The notes under the pieces: model-generated
What the model was told of the DNA's origin: nothing
Seen by the model: the letters and a program-made list of their open reading frames with translations, nothing else
Database searches by the model: none
From: Paramacrobiotus richtersi
Taxonomy: Eukaryota; Tardigrada; Eutardigrada; Parachela; Macrobiotidae
DNA length: 21,834 bases
Reading direction: 5' to 3'
Assembly (NCBI GenBank): GCA_034698045.1
Contig: JAQGAU010001046.1
Location: forward strand, 1-21,834
Position numbers and translations under genes: made by a program
Shown: in pieces, positions 10,329 to 20,691 of the stretch
How positions within the stretch are numbered: position 1 is the first letter of the stretch
Layout: each line of letters opens with the position of its first letter

Positions 10329-10364
10329 AATCGCGCTGGAATAACTGGACTTGATTCCTGATCG

Positions 10365-13096
10365 ATGGCATCGGCTCACTACGAATTTCTCTGCAATCCA
10401 TTACCTTATCTGGTATCCTCACTCATATTGGTTTTATGTTTTAACTATGCCGATTGTACAAATAGATATTATGGATCATATCTCCCTTATGGAACCGTAA
10501 GTCATCCAAGTAACAATACACATCTAGTGATATCATGCTCATTTCCGGAATCGTTTTTCTGCTGAATGTGCGAATAATCGTTTTGTTAAGCTGTACGATT
10601 GTTGATTTAAACAGATTGTATTTTTGCGTATTCATTTATTTTCTCAGCAGTATCTGTTCGTACATTTGTACATGTAAATCGAGACTATTCAAAGTAAAAA
10701 ACTCTGTACATGGTTCTAATTAGTGCAGATTTAAACAAGGTTCTGGTTAACGAACCTATCTAAATAGGTTCGTTGACCGATTCTCATGCCTTTAGGCATT
10801 CTGTTCAGTTATACTGTTGTCACTACGGTATTTCGTCGTTCAAGGTCGTGTTCGCATGTGCACTTGAAAATGAAGACTACTCGAAAGAGTAGAGTAGAAG
10901 TACTCTTTCCTTTTGAAAATGTCGCGATATCGATGCGATGGGGTGCTGTACCAGAAAGTCCGTGCTTCACGAACTTCATAAGATAACTAATTTGGCAATG
11001 CTGTAACAATTGAAATTGATCAGTTGTCGGCCACCGAGTGAGTACTCAATCTAGGTATGTGTTGTACCGTGAAATGGACGTTGAAAACTGACGAATGGAG
11101 GCACTTTACAGTAAACAAATCGCGTACATTTCCGTCTTCGATAATATTATAACAGCTGGTTATAAGTCAGATCTTTTCAAAATGTGCAGTGTCGATCATT
11201 TAGTCTCATTTGGAAGCGTTGCAGTCTCGGTACACCTGTTATAAGCTTTTAAAAACTAGTAACAATAAGTATATATTCAGTGTGTGTTTCGCTTATTTAA
11301 ATTTAAATGAGCGGGAACACACTGAATAGTTATTGGTACTAACGTATGCTCTCAAACCGCTCCAGGTCAGGTTTTGTCCGAAGTGCAGGAAATGCTTGGG
11401 AGAAGCCACTCGCTAGCAATTAAGATAACAATAGTCCATTGTTTCTATATTTACATTATTTCTATATCTATATAGATACAGAGTAAACAATGCAGTTGCT
11501 CTCTTAATTACTAGCGAGCGGCTTCGGCTTGGGTTATGGCTTTATGCGAGGTATTATGATTATGTTGATGGTCTGCCATGAAAGATTCATGTAACTGAAT
11601 CGGCGCGCTCGACGCCCCAGACCCAAATAATCAGATTGATTCTTGAAACTTTACATGATACGGTCGGCTGTATATTTAGTCCTGATCGTGGCACTGGTTG
11701 ACGGCAATTATATGATTGTTTACTACCGATTTTCTTTCAGGGGGACGACATCATCGAAACGTACCACATGCATGGCGGCACCACCTCTGCTATCCACAAG
11801 TGGAATATCGAATGCTTAGACGGTATGAGTGCAAATGGGATTTTTCGTCCATTAAGATGAAAAAAGTATCTACTTACTATCAAGGACTTTGCGCAGTTGT
11901 TTCTTTATAAAAAATCTCGACTAAGCGGCTCATTATACGTATTGCTAGCCTACGTAATACAAGGAGACTGCTTTTCCCGTTACTTCACAGTTTAAGGTCA
12001 TATGTCCCACTCGCTGTAACCTGAGAGCACACAACGACCCTGTAAAAAAGGCTGTACCTGTACTTCAAAGTTTTTTAGAGAAACGGCAAAGCGATATGGC
12101 GCTTGAACAAGAAAACTAGAGTCTGTATTGCGACTACGGTATGCGCTTCAAGTTCTAATCTGTGCTTCTGTTGTTTAGGTGAAGCGATGGTCGGAATACG
12201 GTAACCACAAACTTTGATAACAAAAATGACCTTTTAACATGACAATGGCCGACTGCACAGTATAACACCTGTTGTGCTTGTTACAGGGATTCTGCGGATG
12301 ATTTCCAGGTAAACCGTGACATATCCAACATCGCAGAAAATACTTAGACGAACGCTAACATACCTGCAGAGAATCCAGGGATTTTGGTGCAAGTATATGT
12401 TCCCTTACAAGCCCCCGTCATCAGAGTATCCATATTATTCAGGGTATGAGAAGGTTTTGACGCTGGGATGTAGATTAATGTACTTGACGTAAGTGATGAA
12501 AACTTCGCAGCTTTGTAGATGTTACGCCAGGAATTTCACTACGCATGACTTTTGCTACGATCCGAGAGACGAGCGAACTTCTCCGAACTCATTTGTGGCT
12601 GGTACCGTACCTACAGTAATCATGCGCGGATAATCAAAATAATAGTGATGAATTGTACTTTAATGTAGGGTACTGGGACAATGATTTCCTAATGCAAGTG
12701 TGGCGCATTACCACCGACTATGTGCAGTTGTTCAAGTGCTGTCCCGCTCCAGCCAGTTACTACATCGACTACTTGTCCTGCTATTACAAGATGACGCATG
12801 ATCAGTATTACGAGTATTACGATCACACCCTCTTCATAGTATTCTGTGACACGGGATACGTGATGACGGGAATCGGGAAGAACCACAATCCCTACACCAC
12901 CGATATCCATGTGGACTGGATTCAGTGTTGTCGAGTGGGATTCGGCCCCGGTAAACCGCCCATCGGGGAACTGGCACACGGACTACATGATTACGGATCT
13001 GTGTCGTCCGGCGCTGGATACAGTACAAATGCGACGTATCGGTCATTGCAATCTGTCAAGAACATGGTCAGTTTTGCACCTCTGTGGAGGACGTGA
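10365..13096 (+). CDS. Secreted cysteine-rich dermatopontin-like protein, paralogue B (7 exons)
   Basis: Exons: 10365-10496, 11741-11822, 12179-12200, 12287-12308, 12370-12443, 12519-12601 and 12669-13096, giving 280 residues. Exons 1-6 have exactly the lengths of paralogue A (132, 82, 22, 22, 74, 83). Introns are 1244, 356, 86, 61, 75 and 67 bases and show no obvious similarity to those of A. The signal peptide (core LVSSLILVLCF) differs from A almost completely, whereas the mature start TNRYYGSYL and the body are nearly the same: GDDIIET, HKWNIECLDGEA, ADDFQRIQGFWCKY, VWRITTDYVQLFKCC and DWIQCCRVGFG. The ten mature cysteines are conserved. The last dozen or so residues diverge (SFAPLWRT). 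The last intron here is not a multiple of three, so unlike A it cannot be retained in frame. Function is inferred only from the weak dermatopontin resemblance. Confidence 0.8.
10745..10799. repeat. Two small hairpins in intron 1 of paralogue B
   Basis: GGTTAACGAACCTAT (10745-10759) pairs with 10764-10778 across a 4-base loop with one mismatch. Next to it, ATGCC and GGCAT (10786-10799) form a second small stem. Confidence 0.6.
11257..11344. repeat. Loopless palindrome (foldback) of about 88 bases
   Basis: Arms of about 43 bases meet at ATTTAAATTTAAAT. The inner arms TTCAGTGTGTG and CACACTGAA, and the outer arms CAATAA and TTATTG, pair with few mismatches. It lies in intron 1 of paralogue B. 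No target duplication is obvious. Confidence 0.7.
11403..11524. repeat. Hairpin element with 40-base arms and AT-rich loop
   Basis: The left arm 11403-11444 and right arm 11485-11524 are inverted copies with a few mismatches and small gaps, from AAGCC at the outer end to CATTGTTT at the inner end. The loop is about 40 bases of A/T-rich sequence. It looks like a foldback or miniature inverted-repeat element in intron 1 of paralogue B; a structured RNA is a less likely alternative. Confidence 0.7.
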
Positions 13097-14688
13097 AGTC
13101 CCTGTCTAAATTATAAGAGAGCTTACAATTGTTAGTAAAACTGTCAACGTCTCAGCCTCAGTCTGTGGACTGGTAGCGTTTGTTGTGGTGGTTGACTGGT
13201 TGTTGACTTGTTGTATAAATCCTTCCAGATCTTGTCAACTGGCAGTATTGCGTTCTTGGTCTGTCTTTTAGCGAAAATTGTATTTTTGTAAATATAAAAC
13301 GTTGGCCGTTAGTGCGGAAGTATGTATGTGGTGGCAAAACCTGTCGGAAATAAGTGCCGAAAATATCTGTATCGGCTACTGAAACTCAACAAAAATCACT
13401 GGTAGAGAGCCCAGGAACTCTTGACAATGGCACAAGTGCAAAATATTTGTCATTATAAAGTTTAAAGGAAAACGTTTACGTCGAAGTAAGGTATACGTAC
13501 AGTATATAACTGGCCAGACTGAAAAACTTGTTATGAGATTTTTTAATTATTTATCTGTTACTTTTAGCGAAATTAGATGGGTGTATAACAATATTAATTA
13601 CAATTGGTTGGCATTTCTTGCTTGGTTAACATATGTGCACGATATAGCCAGCGCGATCGCGACTTGACGACATACAGTACAGCCGTAGTATACAGTTTCA
13701 CGAATCGATAATGTGAACTGTAAAGCTAAACGCTCGGCAGATTTTTGCCACGTACGTCCAAGCAGAAAAACAATTATTTATACAGTATTAATACACACAC
13801 ACACATTCTACAGCAGGCAGGCTAAGGAGCAGTTTTCCGTAGTTCTGTCAAGTGAGCGGTGTGTGTGCACTTTGCGCAGGATGTACAACCGAAAACCGGG
13901 TATTGTGTGACAGTTCAGCAACCAAGTATTAAAACTGGTTGCAACATGCGTATAGCTACGCTGCTTGTATAGCGTAATGCGCACATTGTTTTTGCTGATG
14001 CATGCTCGTCAAAATCTTCTCCGTTAAAGAGTCCGTTTCAAAAGTAAAGTACTGTAATTTGCGGTTGGACAGGTAACTGCACTACATTGCTTTCCACGAG
14101 ATCTTAACGCAACTAGTCGGCAGGCACTGCCGCGGCTACCAGTAACATCAGCAGCTAAAGCTGCACTATTCCTAAGAAACCTGGTTCTGGTTCATTCTCG
14201 GTTCGGAACTTCCATCAGTGCTGTGTGGGTAACTTGGTAAGTACCTGGTAAGTATTAGTAAGTTAAATTCGGTGGTATGTTATTTCGATCAGGGCTGGCA
14301 CGTCGCTTAGATGTTTACGTGACGAGCTGGAAGCTTCGGCATGGATCTGTACGGTATACATCTGATGGTGCTTTACGTACCTTGTGCTGACAAGTCATAG
14401 GCCCATAGCGCATTATGGAATTTATGGAAACGCCAAACCCCAAGTATCATAGACGAGGAGCACAGTTTGTATTTGCTATATTGCTTTATTTGAGTTTTTT
14501 TGATGCCAAGTTAGCCAGGGCTCTAGTAATATTGTATGGTATGGACTTCCGCGACATTCAGCGTATGACTCTATCGAAAGTAAGTATCTTTTGTTGTAGA
14601 ACGACTGATTTGCAGTTTATCACCATATATGTGGCTATCGGATCGCTGAACTTATCACATTTGCCTTTCTGCGCCCATTATTTCCAAC
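13097..14688. other. Intergenic, no gene supported
   Basis: About 1.6 kb between paralogue B and the acyltransferase gene. It has a short CA run (about 13793-13804) and the presumed 3' untranslated region of paralogue B without an exact AATAAA. The frame at 14415-14708 is open but not protein-like and overlaps the start of the acyltransferase. Confidence 0.4.
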
Positions 14689-15772
14689 ATGAAAATCCTC
14701 ACCCGTGATCAGCTCGTGGACTACCTGCCGTTACTGGAAGCCGACTTTCCCAGAAGTCTACCGGTGAATCTGAAATTTGTTCCAGCATTGAACGTCTTTT
14801 AGCTAACAGGTTTATTTTGTTGAATAGATATACCACTTGATTAGGAACACTTTGCGGCAACGCTTCGCCTGGCCTGGCGTCGAATTCGTCGTCGATGAAT
14901 TCCCCAATCCTTCCGTATGCATCTGTCGCCCAGGGAAAGATGCTAAGGACTTCGTTCCCATTATGAACGGCTACCAAGTGTTCGTCTATTCTAAAGATGC
15001 TGAAGTGTTCCGAAGAATGCTGTTTGAAACGCCGGACACGCTGGATTGGTCCCAGAATATCACCTTTGCCGGTATTGCCGTGTAACGGTGTCTATTTAGA
15101 AGGGTCACCATTCACAGTCAATTGTAATGCAGTATCAGATGTTTTGGCAGATTTAAACGAACCCGAGCACTTGGCTCTCTTGGAGGCTGGGCAAGGTTAC
15201 CGTGGAGGTCGATTTGCCCACTCAATTTTCCAAGAGGGTTTCGGGCCCGGGGAGTACTCGTATTACTTTGATCTACCAAATCTGGACCTTGAGTAGGTTG
15301 CTATGTTTTAGCGTATCATTCTGCGACGTTATTTCGGTGTTACAGTTTTCAAATTCCGCCGGGGTTCCGCTTGGGCCGTCTGGCTCCGGAACATGCAGAG
15401 CTGGTAGCCGAAGACCGCAACTATGGCCACATGGAGAACAACACCAAGTTCTTCCGCTACATGATAGAAAACAACTTTCCCAATGCCGCACTGTTCCCCG
15501 AAGGATCCAGTTCACCGGCAGCGTACTGCCTCTACAAGTCTGAGGGTGTGCTGGGCGCAGCATTCGTCCGACCAGATTTCAGAAAGCGCGGGTTGTATCA
15601 GGTTGTACTGAAGGCGCTGCTGAAGGAACTACGGGATATCGGGGAGATTCACGTCTGGGTGGAGACCATGAAGTTTAACCTGGCATCGCAGGCGGGTCTC
15701 AAAGCCGTCAGCGCCAAGGAATACGAAGGGAATACTGTTCATTGGATTAAATTCTGGCCAGCTGGTCAATAA
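14689..15772 (+). CDS. Glycine N-acyltransferase-like protein (4 exons)
   Basis: Exons: 14689-14763, 14828-15071, 15133-15292 and 15346-15772, giving 301 residues, the normal size for the GLYAT family. Introns are only 64, 61 and 53 bases, and the phases join correctly. The N-terminal half has family landmarks: FPRSLP, VVDEFPNPSVCICRP, NGYQVFVYSKDAEVFRRML and LDWSQNITF. The C-terminal GNAT-fold domain starts near PPGFRLGRLAPEHAELV (residues 164-180) and includes FVRPDFRKRGLYQVV (233-247), the usual acyl-CoA-binding segment. Family members transfer an acyl group from acyl-CoA to glycine or another amine, in detoxification or lipid-amide synthesis; the substrate here cannot be read from sequence. 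The stop codon TAA overlaps an AATAAA at 15769-15774. The gene converges on the receptor gene that follows. Confidence 0.85.
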
Positions 15773-15774
15773 AA
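15769..15774 (+). terminator. Poly(A) signal overlapping the acyltransferase stop codon
   Basis: AATAAA at 15769-15774 contains the TAA stop at 15770-15772. If this is the signal used, the 3' untranslated region is only about 10-30 bases long. No other AATAAA is evident close downstream. Confidence 0.5.
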
Positions 15775-16589
15775 AAATGCTGTTAAACATAATCAGTCAA
15801 CTGCTTTGTTGACGCTTGTTATAAACTGCTTGAAAGAGAAGTACTGAGGTAAACGGTTAACACGTATGCGGCTAAATATATTGCAGAATACTTCACTGTT
15901 ACTCTGTAATTCATCATACAGTTTCTAATGATGTAAAATTATTTCCATCATACGTACAAGGTAAGTTGTCACCGGACTCGATCAAGTGTGCTAGATTAGC
16001 CTAATGTCATCAGTTTTATTCCTTTCACAGAAAAGATGCGTACGCGCACAGACAACTACCTGTTTGAAACGTTAGGCATTAAATCTTCCAATCTGATTTC
16101 GCTCATTCTCACGCGCCTTAATGCGGTCGTCGATACGGTTGACAATTATGCACGAAGTTTTATAAGGGTTCATTCGTTGGTTATTAGCTAGATGTGTCGT
16201 GACCTAATTGCATCGTATCAATTTCTAAAGATCGACATTTCTGAACATAGCCAAGTGTATTCAGATTTCAGATCAAAATGGTAATGAGAGTCATTGAGAG
16301 AAGCTGCTCCAGACTGTCTGTATGAAAACCGAATAGTTCTGCACCTGTAGATCGTACATTGTCCTCCCGACCAGACGATTCGAACATGATCACCCACATC
16401 AGATAATCTGCGAATAGAGGTTAACCAGTTTATCTACAACTCAAAAGAAAAGTAAAAAAAAGGAACAAAAGCCGAAAAAAGCAGGAAAAGAGCGTTCTGT
16501 CCACATGTTGTGCTCAATCCCCTTTGCTTTAAGTTCCGAACAACATGGTATGGAGTACTTCTAGAATAGCGGCGCCGAGGCAACCGTAG
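15773..16589. other. Region between convergent acyltransferase and receptor genes
   Basis: No gene is supported. A purine-rich stretch rich in A lies at 16440-16492. It presumably contains both 3' untranslated regions. Confidence 0.4.
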
Positions 16590-18011
16590 CTAATTTGTTA
16601 AATGGGATTGCACTGTAGATGAATTGGGCACTGGCGAAACTCCAACTTGATCGCGATTTTCTTTGAGTTGAAGAAAGAAAGTGCCATACGTAAACCATGC
16701 TCCAATAATCTGAAACAGATATCAACATCACTTCAAACCGCTAAGATATCGGAACTGTGCATTATTCTGCCAGACAAGCATACGGCTTGGTAGATTATTT
16801 TTACCGATCCAAGAAATGCTCGATTAACCGTAGCTGTCCCGGCCAGAGATAGTCCCACGGGCTTGTGAGTTATCCTGTGGAGAAATGTAAATACTTTCAT
16901 GCGGCGATCAGCATCGGTTTGCTGATCGATAACGTGCTGTAACTCATCCGAAGCATCTCCCTGAAATACACGCGTGTAGTTTCAGCTCAAAGACCTATCT
17001 GTTTTAAATTTCTGTTAGTTTTACTTGTTCATGCAAGTAGATCGCTGAAAACGTCACAACAATCTGCACGAGGAGGACCATAGTCGCAGTTTCCACTTGC
17101 ATCTCAGTTGACATGGGTTTTTTGTTGCCGGCGATGTAGCAGATAATCCACACGACCCAAATCACCGACTGGAAGTAAAACATTAAAATAAAAAAGCCCA
17201 TCTGTTTCGACAGTTTCTCCACTTCTGTGGTAACACTCGCTAGATCCATGATTGTGCGATCAGCAATTTTGTCGCTGTTTTCGGACAAAAGACGGTTTCG
17301 GATACGGTAAAAAAGTTGTCCAGCTGTGAGCGATATGGTAAAACAAAGCATCGAAACAGCCATTGTCACCCCAAGGGAACAGATGCTCAACAGAAAGTAG
17401 GCATACTTCATAACGACATTTGTCTTTAAAATTGTAATGCCATATGTATCAGCACAGAATCCGGCTTCCGCTTCTGCTAAATTATTCAGCGAATAATCCC
17501 ATGATGCTTCGAGGTGGTAAAGGGTTATGGCGAATACGATTAAGAGGACAGATCCGGACACTCCACTTAACCATGGTTCATTATGTGTAAAGTATGCACT
17601 CTCAAAACTTCTAATTCTTTCGATGGTTTTCCTAATACCTCTCCACTGATACAATATAGCAATGCTACACACAAAAGCTCCAACGTCTACTTGAGAAAAA
17701 GCAATAGTTTCGATAATGCTGTCCACCGTTCCGGTCATTTTCGACACCCGAAGAGGAACCGCCACCCCGAAAAGCTGAAGGACTTTGAATATCATAAACA
17801 GCACCATCCATGAGTACGAGAGAACCAGTCTGGCTTTGAATTTAGCGCCTGTTCTAACTGGATTCCATAGTGGACAGATTCCAGAGCACTTCAACATGAA
17901 AATCCACAAGCCAAACAGAATGTTGAGATACCTGGTAATGACCTTTCGGGGTTTTTCCGGTGTCTTCTCTGACTGTGGGTCTGATGTTCGAAGCCTCGGG
18001 CAGAAATCCAT
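16590..18011 (-). CDS. Gustatory-receptor-family chemoreceptor (3 exons)
   Basis: Exons on the minus strand: 18011-17025, 16960-16805 and 16709-16590, giving 420 residues; all introns are phase 0 (64 and 95 bases). Seven or eight hydrophobic segments are visible, roughly at 29-50, 63-85, 97-115, 145-163, 200-224, 269-292, 302-323 and 382-396. The C-terminus carries FTYGTFFLQL, matching the family's TYhhhhhQF signature in spacing (T388, Y389, Q395, with L for F). It is preceded by LSLAGTATVNRAFLGS, the conserved loop before the last membrane helix. The long charged loop before residue 269 also fits. These receptors are ligand-gated cation channels with a cytosolic N-terminus, in sensory neurons of arthropods; the ligand cannot be predicted. 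The ATG at 18011 is supported by the aligned start in the neighbouring pseudogene. It is intact, unlike its tandem copy. Confidence 0.85.
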
Positions 18012-18449
18012 TTATGCCAAAAAAGCCGGGTACTGAGTCAAGATCTGGCCGAAATCTGATGCGATAGGAAGTATGGAAAGCACCGCATCGCGAACTACCA
18101 ACTTTCTTACTGAATATTTCCTGCAAGCCAGCAGTCTTGTCATAAGACCAAAATTTCATCGAACAGTTTGCACCAATGTGATATGCAGAGTTGCGTCCCA
18201 GGTTGCCAGAGCGCTGCGTCTGGATGGGATCTGGGACCTTGGAAGCTGACAACTGTTGTCGGTGTTATCTGTTTAATGCAAGTAGTCGACAAATATTGCA
18301 GAAGCAAATCGAAAATGGCAAGGTTTACTTAGTAATCGTTTGGATCGCACTGTTGACATGAACTAAGAGACTTACATCCATTATCGGCTATGTTAAGGGG
18401 ATATTCTGTGTGGCCACAGCAAACAAGAGAAAACTAAAGTTACCTAAAC

Positions 18450-19399
18450 AGTGTCCTAACCGGATAATGGATGGATTTGTCATGATACAGTCGTACCGTG
18501 TCACATAGCTGAAGCGAAAGAGTTCACATTGTAGACGGAAGTCACGGAACCAAGTACATGTATTAGCCAGATCAAACGAGAGAAACCTAATCCAGCGTAT
18601 CTGTACGTATAAAAACTGAATACCTGGCTGTGATGTAGCGTAATGTATTGTGTCTCGCCAAGAGGTCAATCAGCAGTCCATGATATGACATTCGCGAGAC
18701 ACAATACATTACGCTACATCACACTGGCTATAAAACAAAGCATCGAAATAGGGACACTGGCCCCGGCGGATAGCACGCTTAAGCCAAAGTAAGTACATAA
18801 TATACTTCATAATAGCATTGAAAGACAGTGACACCATATGTATCAGCACAGAATTTGGTTTCCTTATCCAGTACATTGGTCAGTGTACTATCCCAGGTTG
18901 TTTCGGCGTGGTAAAAGGCTGCGCACAGTACGATCAAGGTAGCTGATCCTGACACTCCAGTTAACCATGGTTCATTCTGGGTGAAGAAGACACTTTCAAA
19001 ACATCTGATTCCTTCGAAAGCTTTCTTTATGTCGTTCCATTGATACGTTATTACGATACTACATAGAAAAGCTACGACATCAGCATGGTACAGACAAACT
19101 GAACCAATGATGATGTCTACCGTTCCGGTCATATTAGAGACCAAGAGAGGAATGGTTACCCCGAAGAGCCGAAGTGATTTGAAAATCATAAACAGCACCA
19201 TCTATGAATAGGATAGAACCAGTTTGGCTTTGAATTTAACGCTCATGCAAGATACCCATAGTGGACAGATTCCAGAGCAATTCAGAATAAAAATCAAAAT
19301 AGCCAAGAAATGGTCAAGATATTTGCTAATGACCTTTCGTGTGGGTTCCGTTGTTTTCGCTAACTGGTGTGTCGTTCGAAGTCCGGGACTAAATGCCAT
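18450..19399 (-). pseudogene. Gustatory receptor pseudogene, tandem copy of the preceding gene
   Basis: It aligns with exon 1 of the intact receptor from the start (MAFSPGLRT against MDFCPRLRT) through KAKLVLSYS, GTVDIIIG and FFTQNEPWLTGVSGS to FCADTYGV. The tryptophan codon after LVLSYS has become TAG at 19202-19204. A frameshift follows FCADTYGVTV near 18810-18830, where the frame must change to reach SAGASVPISMLCFIAS. The coding sequence is then split by a 95-base hairpin element (18629-18723). Beyond it, traces such as FDLANTCTW (compare MDLASVTTE) fade out near 18450, and no copy of receptor exons 2 and 3 was found. Similarity extends upstream of the ATG (the GTATGGAAAG area near 19462), so the duplication included the promoter region. 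Confidence 0.8.
18629..18723. mobile_element. 95-base hairpin element with perfect 30-base arms and 5-base target duplication
   Basis: Arms 18629-18658 and 18694-18723 are perfect inverted copies of 30 bases, beginning TGTGATGTAGCG. The loop is 35 bases. The direct repeat CTGGC flanks it at 18624-18628 and 18724-18728. Removing one CTGGC and the element rejoins receptor-like sequence on both sides, so this is an insertion into the pseudogene. Perfect arms imply a recent event or a strongly corrected structure. Confidence 0.85.
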
Positions 19400-19813
19400 T
19401 TGTGCCGAGAGAACAAGAGCAGTGTACACAGATCTGGAAGAAACTTAGTGCTATGGATAGTATGGAAAGGGTAACATCAGCTCTTGAATCATATATCAGC
19501 TTTTGTTTGTAAGATAATTCCTGTACAGAAACTGATGGAACCTTTCCGTCGAGCTCGCACTAGTTTGTAATAAGTGCAGATAAAGTTGCATCCTGGGTTG
19601 ACGTAGAGTAGTATACTGGGTGGGAATTGTGCCCTTTAACCCTTGTCTGTATGACTGACCGTATGGGTAACGCATGTAGTCGACAACATTGACTGGGAGA
19701 AAGTGGGCTCGACAAAGATTGGAAGAAAGAAAATAATCGTATAACCCCATTGTACAGATGGTACATACGTGTGTGTACGGTACATCTGTGATCGCATATC
19801 CTCCAGATTACTG
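19400..19813. other. Upstream flank of the receptor pseudogene
   Basis: The first part resembles the 5' flank of the intact receptor (18012-18100 and a GTAGTCGACAA motif shared by 18283 and 19677 areas). Nothing else is recognised. Confidence 0.45.
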
Positions 19814-19816
19814 TAA

Positions 19817-19908
19817 GGGACCATCCATAAATTACGTAACGCAGAAAATCGGGATTTCGGACCCCCCCTCCTCCCCCAGGCCGCGTTACGTAATTTATGG
19901 ATGGTCCC
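19817..19908. mobile_element. 92-base miniature inverted-repeat element, TAA target duplication
   Basis: Perfect 26-base inverted ends at 19817-19842 and 19883-19908, beginning GGGACCATCCATAAATTACG, surround a 40-base core with a C-rich tract. TAA flanks both sides (19814-19816 and 19909-19911). A 3-base TWA duplication is typical of PIF/Harbinger elements. Very similar ends (GGGACCATCCATAAATTACG) are, to my recollection, widespread in arthropod genomes. Confidence 0.85.
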
Positions 19909-19911
19909 TAA

Positions 19912-20485
19912 TCGAAACATTTTTCGTACTACAGACGATTTTGCTGTTTTACTGCCAGTAGTAACGGTGTATGTATTTTGCAGGCTGCTCAGAGTTTACC
20001 AGAATTCCGTGAATTCTGCTTCCTAAATGTATCAGTGTTTTTCAGTTTTTTTATGCAGTAGAAACTTGTTGCCAGAAATAAGTATGCTGCCAGAACAGGG
20101 TTTATTATGAAATGGTTTGTACATACAGTTCGCTGTATAAAGCCAGGAGATTCGTACAAACGTAGTGTGTTGTTGGTTCGACGGTTCGTCATTCTTTCGT
20201 TCTCGTGCTGTTTGAAATTCAGTAATACCTTCTTTGTTTCGTACCTCTGCTATAAAAGCATAATTTTGCCGTAATATTTTCCAGAAGTAGAATGTAGTTA
20301 ACTGCCAAAGCACGAACAGTTAGCATACCCATATACGTGGTGCAGTCTGTCATGAAAAGACAACGTTCCAGATTCCCAGAAGTTCTGGAGAATTAATATG
20401 TATGTTTAAGGCTGGGACGGATGTGGCGGGCTATATGGTTATTGACATTTGGTGAATAAGCATGAACAGGTCAAACGTCTAATCA
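19912..20485. other. Intergenic, no gene supported
   Basis: About 570 bases between the miniature element and the PDE9 poly(A) signal. The open minus-strand frame at 20032-20313 does not look protein-like. Confidence 0.4.
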
Positions 20486-20491
20486 TTTATT
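20486..20491 (-). terminator. Poly(A) signal of the PDE9 gene
   Basis: AATAAA on the minus strand about 200 bases after the PDE9 stop codon at 20692, a normal distance for a 3' untranslated region. Confidence 0.55.
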
Positions 20492-20691
20492 ACTATTCAA
20501 CAGAAACAAGAACTTGGACAAGATATACTTTACATATATGGCAGCAACGGACATCTCTAGATCTGGACGTATGACAACCTACTGAACCATTAGACATCGG
20601 AAAGAATCTGAACCATTGCATTAGGATGTAAATACACGTGTAATCATCTGACATATGGAAGAATCAGGCTTAACAGAGAAACTAACACGAA

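Larger units (their letters stand above)
9813..10364. other. Spacer between the two cysteine-rich genes
   Basis: No gene is supported. It holds copy 2 of the dispersed repeat (9944-10110) and, at its end, a possible TATA box for paralogue B. No canonical AATAAA was found for paralogue A; the nearest is ATAAATAA at about 9916. Confidence 0.5.

Noticed and set aside
12689..12979. Long minus-strand open frame opposite exon 7 of paralogue B (and a similar one at 9363-9686)
   Set aside because: Both are antisense shadows of the conserved plus-strand exon; the plus frame carries the conserved cysteines and splice-consistent phases.
14415..14708. 97-residue plus-strand frame before the acyltransferase
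   Set aside because: It runs into the acyltransferase first exon in another frame and shows no family features.
17854..18252. 132-residue minus-strand frame upstream of the receptor
   Set aside because: It overlaps the receptor start in another frame, and the aligned pseudogene supports the ATG at 18011.
19636..19920. 94-residue minus-strand frame
   Set aside because: It spans the 92-base miniature element and has no support.
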